Source: Nymphaea colorata
Taxonomy: Eukaryota > Streptophyta > Magnoliopsida > Nymphaeales > Nymphaeaceae
DNA: 64,000 bases
Assembly: GCF_008831285.2 (NCBI RefSeq)
Contig: NC_045139.1
Location: forward strand, 23,972,412-24,036,411
Reading direction: 5' to 3'
The translations under genes and the position numbers were made by a program. The notes beneath the pieces were generated by a model. It made no database searches and was not told the origin of the DNA. It was given only the letters and a program-made list of their open reading frames with translations. Shown here piece by piece: positions 9,276 to 19,639 of this stretch; position 1 is the stretch's first letter; every line of letters starts with the position of its first letter.

Positions 9276-12200
9276 TGATAGGACCTAAATCCCGAACCTC
9301 CGCCGGATGTCGATCCTCTCCCAAGATCTCTCGGAGGAGCCGTCGGACAACGCTAAAATCCAGTTATTTACAATAAAGAAAACCCGGCCGGACAGGACCC
9401 CGGCTCAAAATACCCTAGGTAGCGGTACAAGTAGGGGAAACCCAAAACTAACTAAGATTGACCTACTACAATTGACTACGAAGGTGGTGAAGCTTTACAA
9501 TTTGCGAGCGATACAAATATTTAAACCTCTCACAGCTCACTCACAAACCATACAAACCACACTAGCGGCCAAACCACGCCCTTAATCCAAGTAGGTAGGT
9601 CGGCTCCTTGCGGTCGTGTCTCGGGCACAGTGCCCTCGAGGTACCACGGAAGGGAGCAAGGCCGAAGCCGGGCTAAATCAGGAAACAAAAGCAAACTAAG
9701 ATGCTTCCTAGATGCAAAAGCAAAAACTACCACCCCGATAGCTACAAGGGGGAGAAGAACACGATACCAGCCAAGGGTATTCCTTGGCGCAGCCGGATTC
9801 GGACCACGGGGTGAGAACCAGTCCCCGGGTATTGCAGCTCACGGTTCACGGATGTCGGCTGAGAAGGGCCTCCTCGAAGCGCCTACACTGATGACGAGCG
9901 CCGATGAGGAAGGGCTTAGATTCGGCTTGTCGCCGATGCCGCTGGCTAGGACGCCGCCTAGAGTGTCGAGGGGGCTGCTGCCGGGAAGCGACAGCGCCTA
10001 CCTGCCTTCGACAGAAGGTGGTTCGACCACACGCGCCGTGCGATGCCGACGGAGTGAAGGTGGCCGAGGAAGGGGGCCGGGTGTAACCGGCCAAGCCTAG
10101 ACCTAACTAAGGCTGGGGTTGGTTTGGTTCGGCAGGGCTCTATAGGTAGGCTGGCTTAGTCAAGATAGGCTAGGGTTGGGGTAGGCTAGAGGGATCTTGT
10201 GGGTTTAGGAGGGAAAGTAGGTAGCCTAACTACGAGGTGAGTCTAGTCGGGCTGGTCTGGGTCGAGCCTAGGCTCAAGGTCAATGGTCACTGTTGACCAA
10301 ATGTGGGTAGAGGTTGACTAAATAGGAGGTTGACTAATGGACCGAGCTTAGTAGGTCCGGGTCAAGTAGGTCAAGAGGAGTCACTCGAGGTAGGCTCGAG
10401 TCAACTAGGCTAGCTTAGAAAGGAGGTGAGCTAGGTGGGGTCAATGTTTCCTACTTTAGTCTAAGGCAAGTGGGGAGGTGGCGGCTTAGGACCAGTCCAG
10501 AAGGAGTGGGTTGCTTAGGGTAGGTGGCGGCACAAGAGGGAACCTAGCTAGGTGGGATGGGACTTGGCTGGTCGTGCCAAGTGGATGTGCCGGATCCTTG
10601 CCACGTGGCAAGATGAGGGGAGCAAGACAGAGAGAGCTAGAAAAGGGCTAGCTATTAGGGAAAGATTTGAACTCTTTCCTAACTGATAGGGAGGAGCTCG
10701 ACAAAGGAGGAGAGGGAGATTTACGGCTGAGAAGAATAAGGAAGATCGGCTAGGTGGCAATGATCTTTCCTAAACGATAGGAGATGGAATCGGGAAGGTA
10801 GGGAAGGAGATCTCACAAGGAGCCACCGGCTGGACACGTGGAAGAATGCGGGACCAAGATGGTGAGGTGGCTGATGGGCTGGCTGATGGGGTGGAAAAGG
10901 GCTAGGGAGATAGCGACACTTGGCGAGATGGAGGGCTGTGATGAAAAACGGATTAGGGTTGACGATTTCTAAAGAGACAAAATAGGGAAGGAGATTCGGC
11001 TGCTAGGGATCCTTCCTAATAGGTTGGGGCTCGAGATCCTAGACTGATCTCGAGTGGGACAGGTGTAGGCTGACTAGGACTTGACTTGGGGGAAAGTAGC
11101 TAGGATGCTGACACGTGGACAGATGGAGGGACGTAGGCCAAGGTGGGGAATTAGGGTTGAAGGGCGAAAAGTGTACCGAAAAGGAAACAAGGGGGACGCG
11201 GCCAGGGCTCTTCAGGCAGCCCTGTTTCCGGCGGACTTTTACCGGCCAAATGAAGTCCGATCACTGCGATTTTTGGATATGTTGGAACTGGGATCGAGAC
11301 GATTCCGACGGTATCAAGAACGCCTTCAAACTCCCGACAGATCGCCGGGAAATGGCCGTTGAACAGGCCGGTCTGCTGCTGTCCGCTGCAGAACGACGGC
11401 AGCGACACAGAACTGTTTCGCCACCGATTTCGATACCCAAATGATCTCGGATCTTAATGAAATTTTAACAGAAGATATCTGACCTTAAGACGATTCTAAC
11501 GGCGTATTGTACGCATTGAAACTCCCAGGGAATCTACAGATCCAGATCAAAGAACAGCAACCTGTTTCTGGAAATGACAGAATCGCGGCCGCGGAAGGTG
11601 TTCTGTTCCTGCTCCGATTTGACCGACTAAACGATCTCCAATCACCACCAGATTTGGGTATGTTGTAGAGGACGTCAAGACGATTCCAACGGTATATAGA
11701 TCGTCCTCTAACTCTCGGTAAATCTTCAGATATGGCTGTTTTAACAGGCGGCTGTTTCTGAACTTCCGCCTGCCGCGCGCGACCGAGAACGTGAGAGATC
11801 CGACGGCGGGAAACTTGCTTCGTTCTTCCTCTTCACCGTCCGAACTTCTTCAAGAGTGGCTTTGAAAGCCGTCGATATTGAAGACGTTGCCGTCTTCAAT
11901 CTTCCCAGCGTAAGATCGGCCTCTCAACTTCTGTGTGGGTGAGAAGAAGGCACCAGAACTTACTTGTATCTTTGCACGAAGGGGGAATAAACCGTGGACA
12001 AAGGAGGGACCGTCGCCGTTGGGGAAGATCCGCCTAAGCCGTGCACCTTATGCCTGTGTCTCCAAGGACTGCGGCTCTTCAAGGTGTGTTGTGGATGAGG
12101 AGGCGCCGTGGAGGTAGAGGACGCGAGGTGGGAGAAGACACCAACTCTCGGCTAGAGCATGGTGGGAGACGAGAAGGGAGATGCCTCGAGAGAGGAGAGA

Positions 12201-12805
12201 GATGAAAAACGCCCAAATGGCCACTTTACTCAAAATTTTCCCCTAATCTACAAGATCCAAAAACTTATATACATTCCTAGTGTGAGCCGGGTCTACAATC
12301 CAAATCCGGCTCTCTACCCAGACCCAAGTACTATTGGTGCAAGGCACAACCCGCCTTGCTAGGTCCCTACTTCGAAACTCAATGCTAACATGAATTTAAA
12401 GTGCATAAAGCTAAAACCGGGCCTAACACCCAATACGAAAAGCAAATGAAAAGTCCCTGAGCCTTGCGAGCCCAGGGCGGGGACCTCGTGCAGGTAACCG
12501 CCTGCACTTCGGGTTAGGGTCAAGGGCTTGGTCTCAACTCCGCCCAAGTCTTGTCTCCTCCTTTTGGACCGTAGCTGCTCCTCCCTCTCCGCCCACTGCA
12601 GCCGTAAACGAGTTGCTCATAAGGTCGACATAGGTTCAAACCCAAACCGTGCCACGGTTTAGCCTCACAAGTTCACAAGGGTGTAGGCTCGATAGGTGGT
12701 AATCGACAAGCCCAGCTACACCCTACGCCACTAGTTAGGCTTGCACAGGGTCCTTCGGCCATGCTGCCCGCTGGCCGCATACATGCCCAATTTTGGCATG
12801 TATCA
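9276..12805 (-). repeat. 5' LTR of the LARD element
   Basis: 3530 bp, TGATA...TATCA, matching 3105-6634 almost base for base. Read on the minus strand, a TATATAAG box lies about 535 bp in. U3 would then be roughly 0.5 kb and R-U5 about 3 kb, an unusual proportion. Small ORFs in it are mirrored in the other LTR and resemble nothing known. Confidence 0.95.
12264..12271 (-). promoter_or_regulatory. TATA box of the LARD 5' LTR
   Basis: Minus strand TATATAAG, a canonical plant TATA box in a GC-balanced context. It predicts transcription starting near 12230-12240. Confidence 0.6.
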
Positions 12806-12810
12806 GGTTT
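12806..12810. repeat. Target-site duplication GGTTT, right
   Basis: GGTTT directly after the right LTR, identical to 3100-3104. The sequence beyond (GGTAGTATAGCAGCATTTT) continues the duplicated segment seen at 19640. Confidence 0.95.
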
Positions 12811-14638
12811 GGTAGTATAGCAGCATTTTGTAGTGGTTTTAGCACTTTTTTGTGAATTTTTGAATTTTATGTATTCGGTAAATATCCAGCATCCAACAGC
12901 ATTAATTAACAAACTAACTAGCTAACTAATTGGACAGCTCAGGTTTGATGCCCCTGATGTCCAAATTTTTGTAGATTCATCATTCAAATATATATATATA
13001 TACAAATATTTCAGCCAAGCAGCTGTTAAAAGGTTAAAAAATATATATACTTTTAAGCAAGTTTTCATGAAACTCTATTTTTTCAAATCCAAACTTCTTG
13101 AGGGTGTCATCTAAACACTCCCTTTGTCATTAACAACAAACGCAGTCCAAATGCCACTTTTAGCAACAATGTTTTGGAGGCAGAACCATGTTCGCTGCTG
13201 TAACATGAGTTTGGATAGTCATCCAAACTAGTAGGGCTGCACACAAGTGGAGTCAAGCTGTATCAGTGTGACTAGAATCAGCTCATATGTTACTTTGCTC
13301 AAGTTCGAGTCGAATGTACAAGGTCAGCTCCAGTTTGACTCGATAGCTTGACTTGTTTAAGCTTGTTTACCAACTCCTCATTTGTCTTGATGTTGTAACA
13401 TTGAAAATTATAAAAGAAAACAATAACATAGGTTAAACGAGCTTATACAAGTTTATTCAAATCAAGTTCGCTCATTTGTAAACTCAAGTTTTCAAGCCAA
13501 TCAAAGACAAGTTAAACTTAACCGAACAAGTTGGGCAGCAAGCACCGGTTCGGTTGGGCTCGGGTTTGAACCTAAAAAAATCGGTTCAAGTTGACCTCAT
13601 AATATATTAGGTCAGCTCGATTTGATTTGATATATTTTTTAAATATTTTTATTTAATAATATGTATATATTATAAAAATATATTTTATTTTTAACGAAGC
13701 TGGACTAAGCTGAATCCGAACTCAATTTTCAGGTGTCGGGTTAGCCCCAACCCGACTCTTATAGCGTCAGGCCACACTATCCAGACCTAGTGAGAGCCCC
13801 AAAGGCAAAAGCTGCCCAATGCACGTGGTTTGATACTCTTCTTTTGTTTTCAACCAAACCAAACCCCTTTTTAGTGATATTATAATTCAATACAAACCCC
13901 AAGAATTATGGAATAGCTTGTTTAGAAAAACTTAGTTGTAAATCATATTGTGAGCAATCATGGTGTCTTGTTTATCAAATTAATTTACATATCTGATTCA
14001 TTATCAAATTAATTCAAATATGTGGTTCTTTTTCTTTTAACCATTGAATACTTCATATGGTTTCTATGTGTCTCACATCATCAGCTTCTATTGAAATTCA
14101 AGGGTTCTTCAAATGTTCATCAACTATGAAGTGCAAATGTAGACTCAGTATTACACAGTATAAAGGGCAACGAGTGCCCACTAAAATCATAGAATGAACC
14201 AACAGCTAACTGAAAAAACTGGTGTATTATGTCTTTCTCGGACCACATAAAAGTTGCAATAAGTGATGACCTTTTTTTTTGTTTTCATTTCATTAAAAAT
14301 TATACAAGCTTAAACAATTTGTTTTCATTTTCATTAAAAATTATACGAGCTTAAACAAGTCGAGCACAAACTCGGACTCGCCTCATAAAGATCAACTCAA
14401 GCTCCAAGCAAAGCAATATGCTACTGGAGGCAAGCTCGAGCTTGGCCCGTTAGTTGTAGTTTGGCATTTGTGGGCTAGAAAAGATAAAAGGAGCCATTAA
14501 ATTGGGTGGAGCACAATTATTAGCGAATGGATTCATAAAAGCGCACGCTGAGTCCAATACCAACGCGGTTGATCAATCAATCAATTACATCCCTTGCACT
14601 TTTTATTTAGAATCATGAATTCCCTAGCACATAACTAA
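12806..14638. other. Segmental duplication copy A, right part: intergenic CRK-UGT spacer
   Basis: This spacer aligns with 19640-22311 in copy B and holds no gene. It has a short TA run near 12985. Near 13230-13520 and 14330-14460 it has GCTCAAG/GAGCTCG-type degenerate repeats that look like old transposon debris. It contains the 3' flank of the UGT gene. Confidence 0.75.
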
Positions 14639-16084
14639 CTAGGCGCCCCCATTGTCTGTGGCTGCCCTTTTCTCCCACTCATCACCCAACCTCGCCAGGC
14701 TCGCCCACGAGGACCCACCTTCCTTGACTGCTGTGGCTGCGGCGTCCCTGGCCGCCTCTGCTCGCTCCCTCAGTCTAGCCCCTTCCTCCGATCCCATCAG
14801 CAGCCGGACACATCTCTCCACCTCGGCTGCGCTCACCATACCGTCTGGCCCTTCCTGAACGGCAACAGCCAGACCCATCTCGCTCACTAGCATCACCCGG
14901 TTCATGCGTTGTTCAGCGTACAGCGGCCACGCGACCATGGGCACGCCCGCACTCACGCTCTCCAGCACCGAGTTCCATCCGCAATGCGTCACGAACCCGC
15001 CAATCGCACCGTGGCTCAGCACCCTCGGCTGTGGCGCCCACGACTTGACCACCAGCCCTCTGTCACCAGTCCGCTCCAAAAACCCTTGCGGCAGCAGCGC
15101 TTGAGGGTCCGCATCCTCAGAAACGAGAGCTGATCCTGACCCACTGCCGGGGCTTCGAACCACCCAAATGAACCGCTGGCCGCTCCGCTCCAGCCCATCT
15201 GCGATCTCCCTGAGCTGCTCCATGGAAAACCGGCCGAGGCTCCCGAAACACAAGAACACGACGCTGTTGTCCGGCTGGGAGTCGAGCCAGTTGAGGCACT
15301 CCGCGTCGCCGTCCGCCTTCTTCCAGGACGCGATCACAGGCCCGATCGCATGAACGTGAGACGGGGGTCCGTTGGGCACGCAAAGGCCGTCTGAGATTGC
15401 TTGGAGCGCCCGTGGCTCTAGTGCATCAAAGGTGTTCACTATGAGCCCCTGGGCTCGGCTCAGCTGGGACGACGCCTCTAAAAGCAAAAAGTAAGTTTCT
15501 TCGCGATCCAGCGTCAGAGGAGGCATATCCAGGGAAGGCAATGGGGGGATGCCGGGGATGTGCAGATCTGCATTGAGACTACGGAAACTGAGGTCGGTCT
15601 GGTGATGTAGCTCGTTGAGGTACAAGAACGTCGCAAGTGCTCCAGCAGGGGAAGTAAAGTAAATATACACGGGTAAGCCCAGGCTGCCGGCGGCGACGCT
15701 CATGGAGGAGATGCAGAAGAAGTCTACGACAAATGCTAAGATGGTAGAAGACTGGGAGATGAGCTCCAACGCATCCTTGACGTGGGGGTTACAGGCGTTG
15801 AGGAATTCGCATATGAGAAGCTCGTGGTGCTGGGCATTGTGATGTTGGTTGGAGAAATCGAGCGGCTGGGGAAGATGGTGGAAGGAGACGCCGAGATTAG
15901 AGGACTCGACGGCCTTGATGTAAGGGGTGGAGTCGCCGAGGTTGAAGGGAGGGGAGGCGATGAGGACGGTGACGGGGAGGCGGAGGCGGAGGTGGATGAG
16001 CTTGCCGAGCTCCACCATGGTGATGAGGTGGCCCATGCCGGGAGAGGGATACAGGACCACCGTCCGCCGCTGCTGCTGCTTCAT
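14639..16084 (-). CDS. UDP-glycosyltransferase, UGT88-like, intact
   Basis: A single-exon, 481-residue family-1 glycosyltransferase, normal for the family (about 450-490). Such cytosolic enzymes move sugar from a UDP-sugar to hydroxyls of flavonoids and other small acceptors. The catalytic His is H19 (PSPGMGHL) and the partner Asp is D121 (VVDFFC). The 44-residue plant signature box runs W349-Q392 and contains HCGWNS (367-372) and the terminal Q392. W370 and Q392 fit UDP-glucose as donor. The N-terminal half (LPVYIYFTSPAGAL, HIPGIPPLPSLDMP) is typical of the UGT88 group. The acceptor cannot be read from sequence. The ATG at 16084 is the first in frame and gives the normal N-terminus. The gene is much more GC-rich than its surroundings. 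A truncated, stop-containing paralogue lies at 22312-22664. Confidence 0.93.
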   Translation of the reverse strand: MKQQQRRTVVLYPSPGMGHLITMVELGKLIHLRLRLPVTVLIASPPFNLGDSTPYIKAVESSNLGVSFHHLPQPLDFSNQHHNAQHHELLICEFLNACNPHVKDALELISQSSTILAFVVDFFCISSMSVAAGSLGLPVYIYFTSPAGALATFLYLNELHHQTDLSFRSLNADLHIPGIPPLPSLDMPPLTLDREETYFLLLEASSQLSRAQGLIVNTFDALEPRALQAISDGLCVPNGPPSHVHAIGPVIASWKKADGDAECLNWLDSQPDNSVVFLCFGSLGRFSMEQLREIADGLERSGQRFIWVVRSPGSGSGSALVSEDADPQALLPQGFLERTGDRGLVVKSWAPQPRVLSHGAIGGFVTHCGWNSVLESVSAGVPMVAWPLYAEQRMNRVMLVSEMGLAVAVQEGPDGMVSAAEVERCVRLLMGSEEGARLRERAEAARDAAATAVKEGGSSWASLARLGDEWEKRAATDNGGA

Positions 16085-16150
16085 CTTTCCTCGACCTCAC
16101 CAAGATTACTCTGCAAGCGGTGTTCATCGGAAGACTCTGCTGCTCCAGCT

Positions 16151-16160
16151 TACTTATAAG
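16151..16160 (-). promoter_or_regulatory. Putative TATA box of the UGT gene
   Basis: Minus strand CTTATAAGTA lies about 70 bp upstream of the UGT start codon, a reasonable distance for a plant core promoter with a short leader. Confidence 0.45.
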
Positions 16161-17092
16161 CCATTTGATCTCGTGTTCTCGTTTCCGCCGAGTCTGTCGG
16201 AAATGTCCTATAAAAATGACTGAAAATCATTTAAAAAAAATATTTCTGAAGAAGACGTGAGCGGTGACGACAAATTTCAAATAATTTTTTAATAAAAATT
16301 AAAGACAAAAGGAAGTAAAACAAAAACACTTATTCGAAAACCAAAAATGTTGTTTCAAAATAAAATGAGCAACAAGTACAAGAAGCGTACTTTTATCTTA
16401 AAACGTAATATCAAACATTTTAAACAAGTACAGGATGAGATATATATGTGCGATACTGACATGCGTAGCTAACTTGAAGGGCCGTTGCAGCCGTCGGTCG
16501 TACCTAACCTGTCCCACAACGCTGCAACTACCACTGTAGGATGCCTGGTCCCGCAGCAAACTATTTGTTGGAGGTTTTCCTACAATCTTGAGCTTTTCTA
16601 TCAGTCTGCCTTTCTGCCTTATCCAAAAAAATAGGACCTTTATTGCAAATATCACACTTGTGAGCATGTGGAAGAGAGAGAGAAAGGGAGTAAATTTGAA
16701 AGAGTCACATGTACCTCAACTTATCAATCAACTAGAGAGAGAGAGAGAGAGAGAAAACAAAGCAAGTTGATAAATAAACATATATTAACTTATCAATCAA
16801 CTCTAGAGAGAGAGAGATGAGTTTGAAAATAGTATATATCAATTGGTCAACTGGTATAAGGGTCAGGCTAATGACAATATTTAAAACTTTCAAGCAGTAT
16901 TGTAAGAGTCGGTTCTCAAATTAAACCAATGACAATATTGCTCTTGTCATTTCATCTCTCAGCCATTCGTTGACGCTGGTGCCCAAACTATATGAAATCC
17001 AGTAGAAGTGTTTATTGAACTTCAAGTCCCAACCCTTTCCCCAAAAGGGTGGGAGTTGCAGTACTCTAACTCTCGAAATAAAGGAAAACTTA
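16161..17092. other. Intergenic, with GA microsatellites
   Basis: AT-rich spacer between the divergently arranged UGT and TIR sequences. It holds a GA run at about 16732-16754, shorter ones near 16673 and 16805, and a repeated phrase AACTTATCAATCAACT near 16716 and 16788. No gene seen. Confidence 0.6.
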
Positions 17093-17516
17093 ATGATGAA
17101 GAGGAAGTACAGGGAGGAGGAGGCAAGGGCATCAGGTAATACATCTTCCTCAAACGATATGGTGTTTTTCTGTTGGATGTCTTCTTGAGTTTCAGGGGAA
17201 CAGACACCCGCCAAGGCTTCACAAGCTTTCTTCACCAGGCCCTGAAACAATTACCGGTGAGAACTTTTATAGATGAGGAGGAGCTTCCAAAAGGTGAAAG
17301 AATTACCAAGTTGTTGGAATACATCGAGTCATCACAGATCTTCGTGCTTATCTTGTCGAAGAACTATGCGAAGAAGAAATGGTGCCTCTTGGAATTTGCC
17401 AAGATGGTGAAAATTTGTGAGAGGGACCAGCAAAAGAGGGTGATCATTCCTGTGTTTTATAAGGTTGATCCTTCTGTGCTCGGATGTTGCACCATCATAC
17501 ATGCATACATGTGGTA
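17093..17516 (+). pseudogene. TIR domain of a TIR-NBS-LRR resistance gene, truncated and frameshifted
   Basis: TIR-NLRs are cytosolic immune receptors whose TIR domain has NADase activity. From about 17170 the reading DVFLSFRGTDTRQGF is the canonical TIR start. It is followed by FIDEEELPKGERI, LIESSQIFVLILSKNYA-like sequence, WCLLEF, which includes the catalytic-region Glu, and VIIPVFYKVDPS. The N-terminal lead from ATG 17093 (a charged KRKYREEEA stretch then SSSND) is in another frame, so a frameshift lies near 17155-17170. After VDPS the protein loses similarity and stops, so the TIR end, NB-ARC and LRRs are missing. The fragment shows the host lineage keeps TIR-type receptors. Confidence 0.85.
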
Positions 17517-17733
17517 GAATTCCGTAGGGTGAAGCGCATTTCCGGCCCTGTTTTCAAACCGACTCCATTAAACGAGTTGGGTTTAAATTTAGCGACTTGT
17601 TTAGTTGTAGAGTCGAGCTCTAGTTCACTGTACTCCACTAGGCTTACTCCTCTCAGCCAAGAAATCGAGACAGAGAAATCAAACTCCAAAAAATAATCTT
17701 AAAACTCGTAGAATAATGTCAAGGAGCCAAGAT

Positions 17734-17738
17734 TTTCT
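17734..17738. repeat. Target-site duplication TTTCT, left
   Basis: TTTCT precedes the solo LTR and is repeated at 18032-18036. Confidence 0.75.
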
Positions 17739-18031
17739 TGTTAGGAACAACACACAATAAACTCTCCCCTCACACTCTCAAGAGAGGGTTAGAAGCAACA
17801 AGGAAGAAGACAACGATTTACGTGGTTCGGAGCAATAATCTCCTATGTCAACGGTCGCACAGATCTCTTGTATTCTCTCTCTCAGAAGAACACACAGACA
17901 GACACTAACAAGCGGCGGCCATCCTCAAAACATAAGGATTAAGACAAACCCGCATTTGTACAAAATGACATATATGAATCCACGGTATTGCAAATGAGTG
18001 TCCAATATGGATCAAGTTCCATATACCAACA
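17739..18031. mobile_element. Solo LTR, probably Ty1/copia
   Basis: 293 bp starting TGTTAGGAAC and ending ATACCAACA (inverted ends TGTT/AACA), flanked on both sides by TTTCT. No primer site or interior follows. This is the product expected from recombination between the two LTRs of one element. The size and TGTT...AACA ends resemble the copia LTRs at 51-58 kb, but the sequence differs from both. The interior contains ACGATTTACGTGGTTCGG, a phrase common in plant copia LTRs. Confidence 0.75.
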
Positions 18032-18481
18032 TTTCTGGGTCTGACAATGTGAGAGAGGAGCCACTTTCCCCGTCTACCAGATTGCAGTGGTCCACACGAA
18101 TTACAATAGAGTCAAAAGCGATGGCCCACAAACCTGAAGTGGGTCCCTTGGCTTGACATGGACATGATTGATTAATTAATATTTATTGCCATTGCAGTCC
18201 AACTTTCTCATATTGTTTAACAAGTTATTGTTCATTTGTTTGCTCAATTCCAAATTGCATAGGCAAGCTTTTGTGAAGGCTTAAACCCAGTGGACTTGCT
18301 AGACTTTGGTGCAATTGACAAGAAATTCTTATTTCTAGATTTTTTTCAACTCATTCGGATGACAATTATGGGGAGGCCAAGGCAAAAGCTGGAGACAAGT
18401 TGGACACTTGGACTGTTCATTGACTTGACTTGTCTTTAAAATTGAAGTTGCAGAGACAATTACAATTATTTTGTTTGTTCA
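18032..18481. other. Intergenic
   Basis: About 450 bp of mixed AT-rich sequence between the solo LTR flank and the duplicated segment. I see no gene, RNA or repeat. Confidence 0.5.
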
Positions 18482-18897
18482 CGTTTACTACAGGCAACAT
18501 CCCTTACACCGGTCTACAGAGGGCCCGTGCAGTGCTGCACAAACACAAGGGACAACCGCCTTCCCGATTGCAACCAGCTCCTGATTAGCACCGTCTCCCT
18601 AATCCAACCCAATTGCAACAACTCAAATTGCTGAGACATTGCCACAGGAAGTTGCCGGGTGGTGTATGCACCGTCTCCCCTTTCCTCTCTCACACTCCCT
18701 TATGGCAAGAATTTATAGTTGCAGGGTCGTCTCACAAAATTGTAAGCAGGATGCTTGTCATAATTGTCATTGCCATCTTGATTGCGGTTCTTATTACTTG
18801 CTTAATTTGTGACAGAGAGAGAATTTTGTTGCTTTAGGACAAAGATCAACGTTGAAGCATGGCGGAAGGAGAGGAGGAGGCCTTAGAAAAACAAGGT
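18482..18897 (+). pseudogene. CRK (DUF26) pseudogene, copy B
   Basis: It begins mid-exon at ACAGGCAACATCCC. Frame-broken matches follow to the CRK C-x8-C-x2-C region (DNRLPDCNQL-like), where the second family cysteine context is altered, and then to a transmembrane stretch (LVIIVIAILIAVLITCLICD). There is no signal peptide, first half of DUF26 or kinase. Compared with copy A it has extra small indels and is a remnant carried along by the segmental duplication. Confidence 0.75.
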
Positions 18898-18899
18898 AA

Positions 18900-19490
18900 T
18901 TGGTAGAAAAACGAAAAAAAATGAGAAGAGGGAGAGAGTATACGAAGTTTAGATGGTCAAGTACCTCACAATGCATTGACCTGTTCCCGGCCCACAAAAA
19001 TTTTTAAAGGCTTGGTGTCGTTGGTACGCTTAGGCGATCAATATTGGTGCACGTTTTTTTTATTCGCCGGTATAGTTAATGATTAAAATAATTTATTTGG
19101 ACAAAATTGAAAACAAAAAAATAAAAAAACTATAAAAGACATTTTAGTAAATTATTAAAATGTCCTTCCCAACTTTACTGTGCACGGTGCAAGAAATTTT
19201 GTTTAAAACCCATATAGCCCTTTGATTCCCAAACCTAGTTATATGTTTCACGCTGAGACAGGAAATTTTGGTGTATGGTTATGAGAAAAATACCGTTCAT
19301 TTACATAGAAAAAGAAAACTTGGTAGGCCAAAAATGGAAATGAAAAAAAAAAAAAGTAAAAAACTATAAAAAACATGGCTTTTTTAAAAATTATTAAAAT
19401 ATCTCCCATTCGCACGCAGCTCAATCTATTTGATCTCTCCCTTGTGTCGATTCTTTTCTCCGGCTGTTTTTCTGACCGGAGCTCGATTGA
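18900..19490. repeat. Block unique to copy B with two related AT-rich subrepeats
   Basis: This sequence is absent from copy A. The phrase AAAAACTATAAAAGACATTT...AAATTATTAAAAT recurs about 240 bp later (about 19125 and 19362). It could be a small inserted element; no terminal repeats or target duplication were identified. Confidence 0.4.
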
Positions 19491-19634
19491 CCATTACATG
19501 CTTTACCGGTCCATTTCTCTGTCCAGCATTTGCTGGACAAACATCAAATTTAAAAATTTGAGTGTCCATCCCTCTTTTATAGCAGGATTCCGGTGGATCA
19601 AACTTGCCCCTAGTGATTTCCGTAGCCAATAAAG

Positions 19635-19639
19635 GGTTT
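19635..19639. other. Empty (pre-insertion) paralogue of the LARD target site
   Basis: Here GCCAATAAAGGGTTTGGTTG runs unbroken, matching GCCAATAAAA-GGTTT on the left of the LARD element and GGTTT-GGTAGTATAG on its right. Only one GGTTT is present, as expected for an unoccupied site. Confidence 0.9.

Larger units (their letters stand above)
3105..12805 (-). mobile_element. Non-autonomous LARD-type LTR retrotransposon, complete, very young
   Basis: The element is 9701 bp: two 3530-bp LTRs and a 2641-bp interior. LTR ends are TGATA...TATCA. It is flanked by the 5-bp duplication GGTTT. The minus strand is sense: beside the right LTR lies a primer-binding site for initiator-Met tRNA (TGGTATCAGAGC, two bases from the LTR), and beside the left LTR a purine-rich tract. 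I find no protease, reverse transcriptase, RNase H or integrase, so movement would need enzymes from another element. Very long LTRs and a pol-less interior fit the LARD class, but this one carries a long ORF (6502-8478). By eye the LTRs differ at only about four substitutions and two 1-bp indels, implying recent insertion. Confidence 0.95.

Noticed and set aside
9630-10100. 156-codon ORF inside the LARD 5' LTR
   Set aside because: The equivalent ORF in the 3' LTR is broken by a 1-bp indel, it is antisense to the element, and it resembles no protein.
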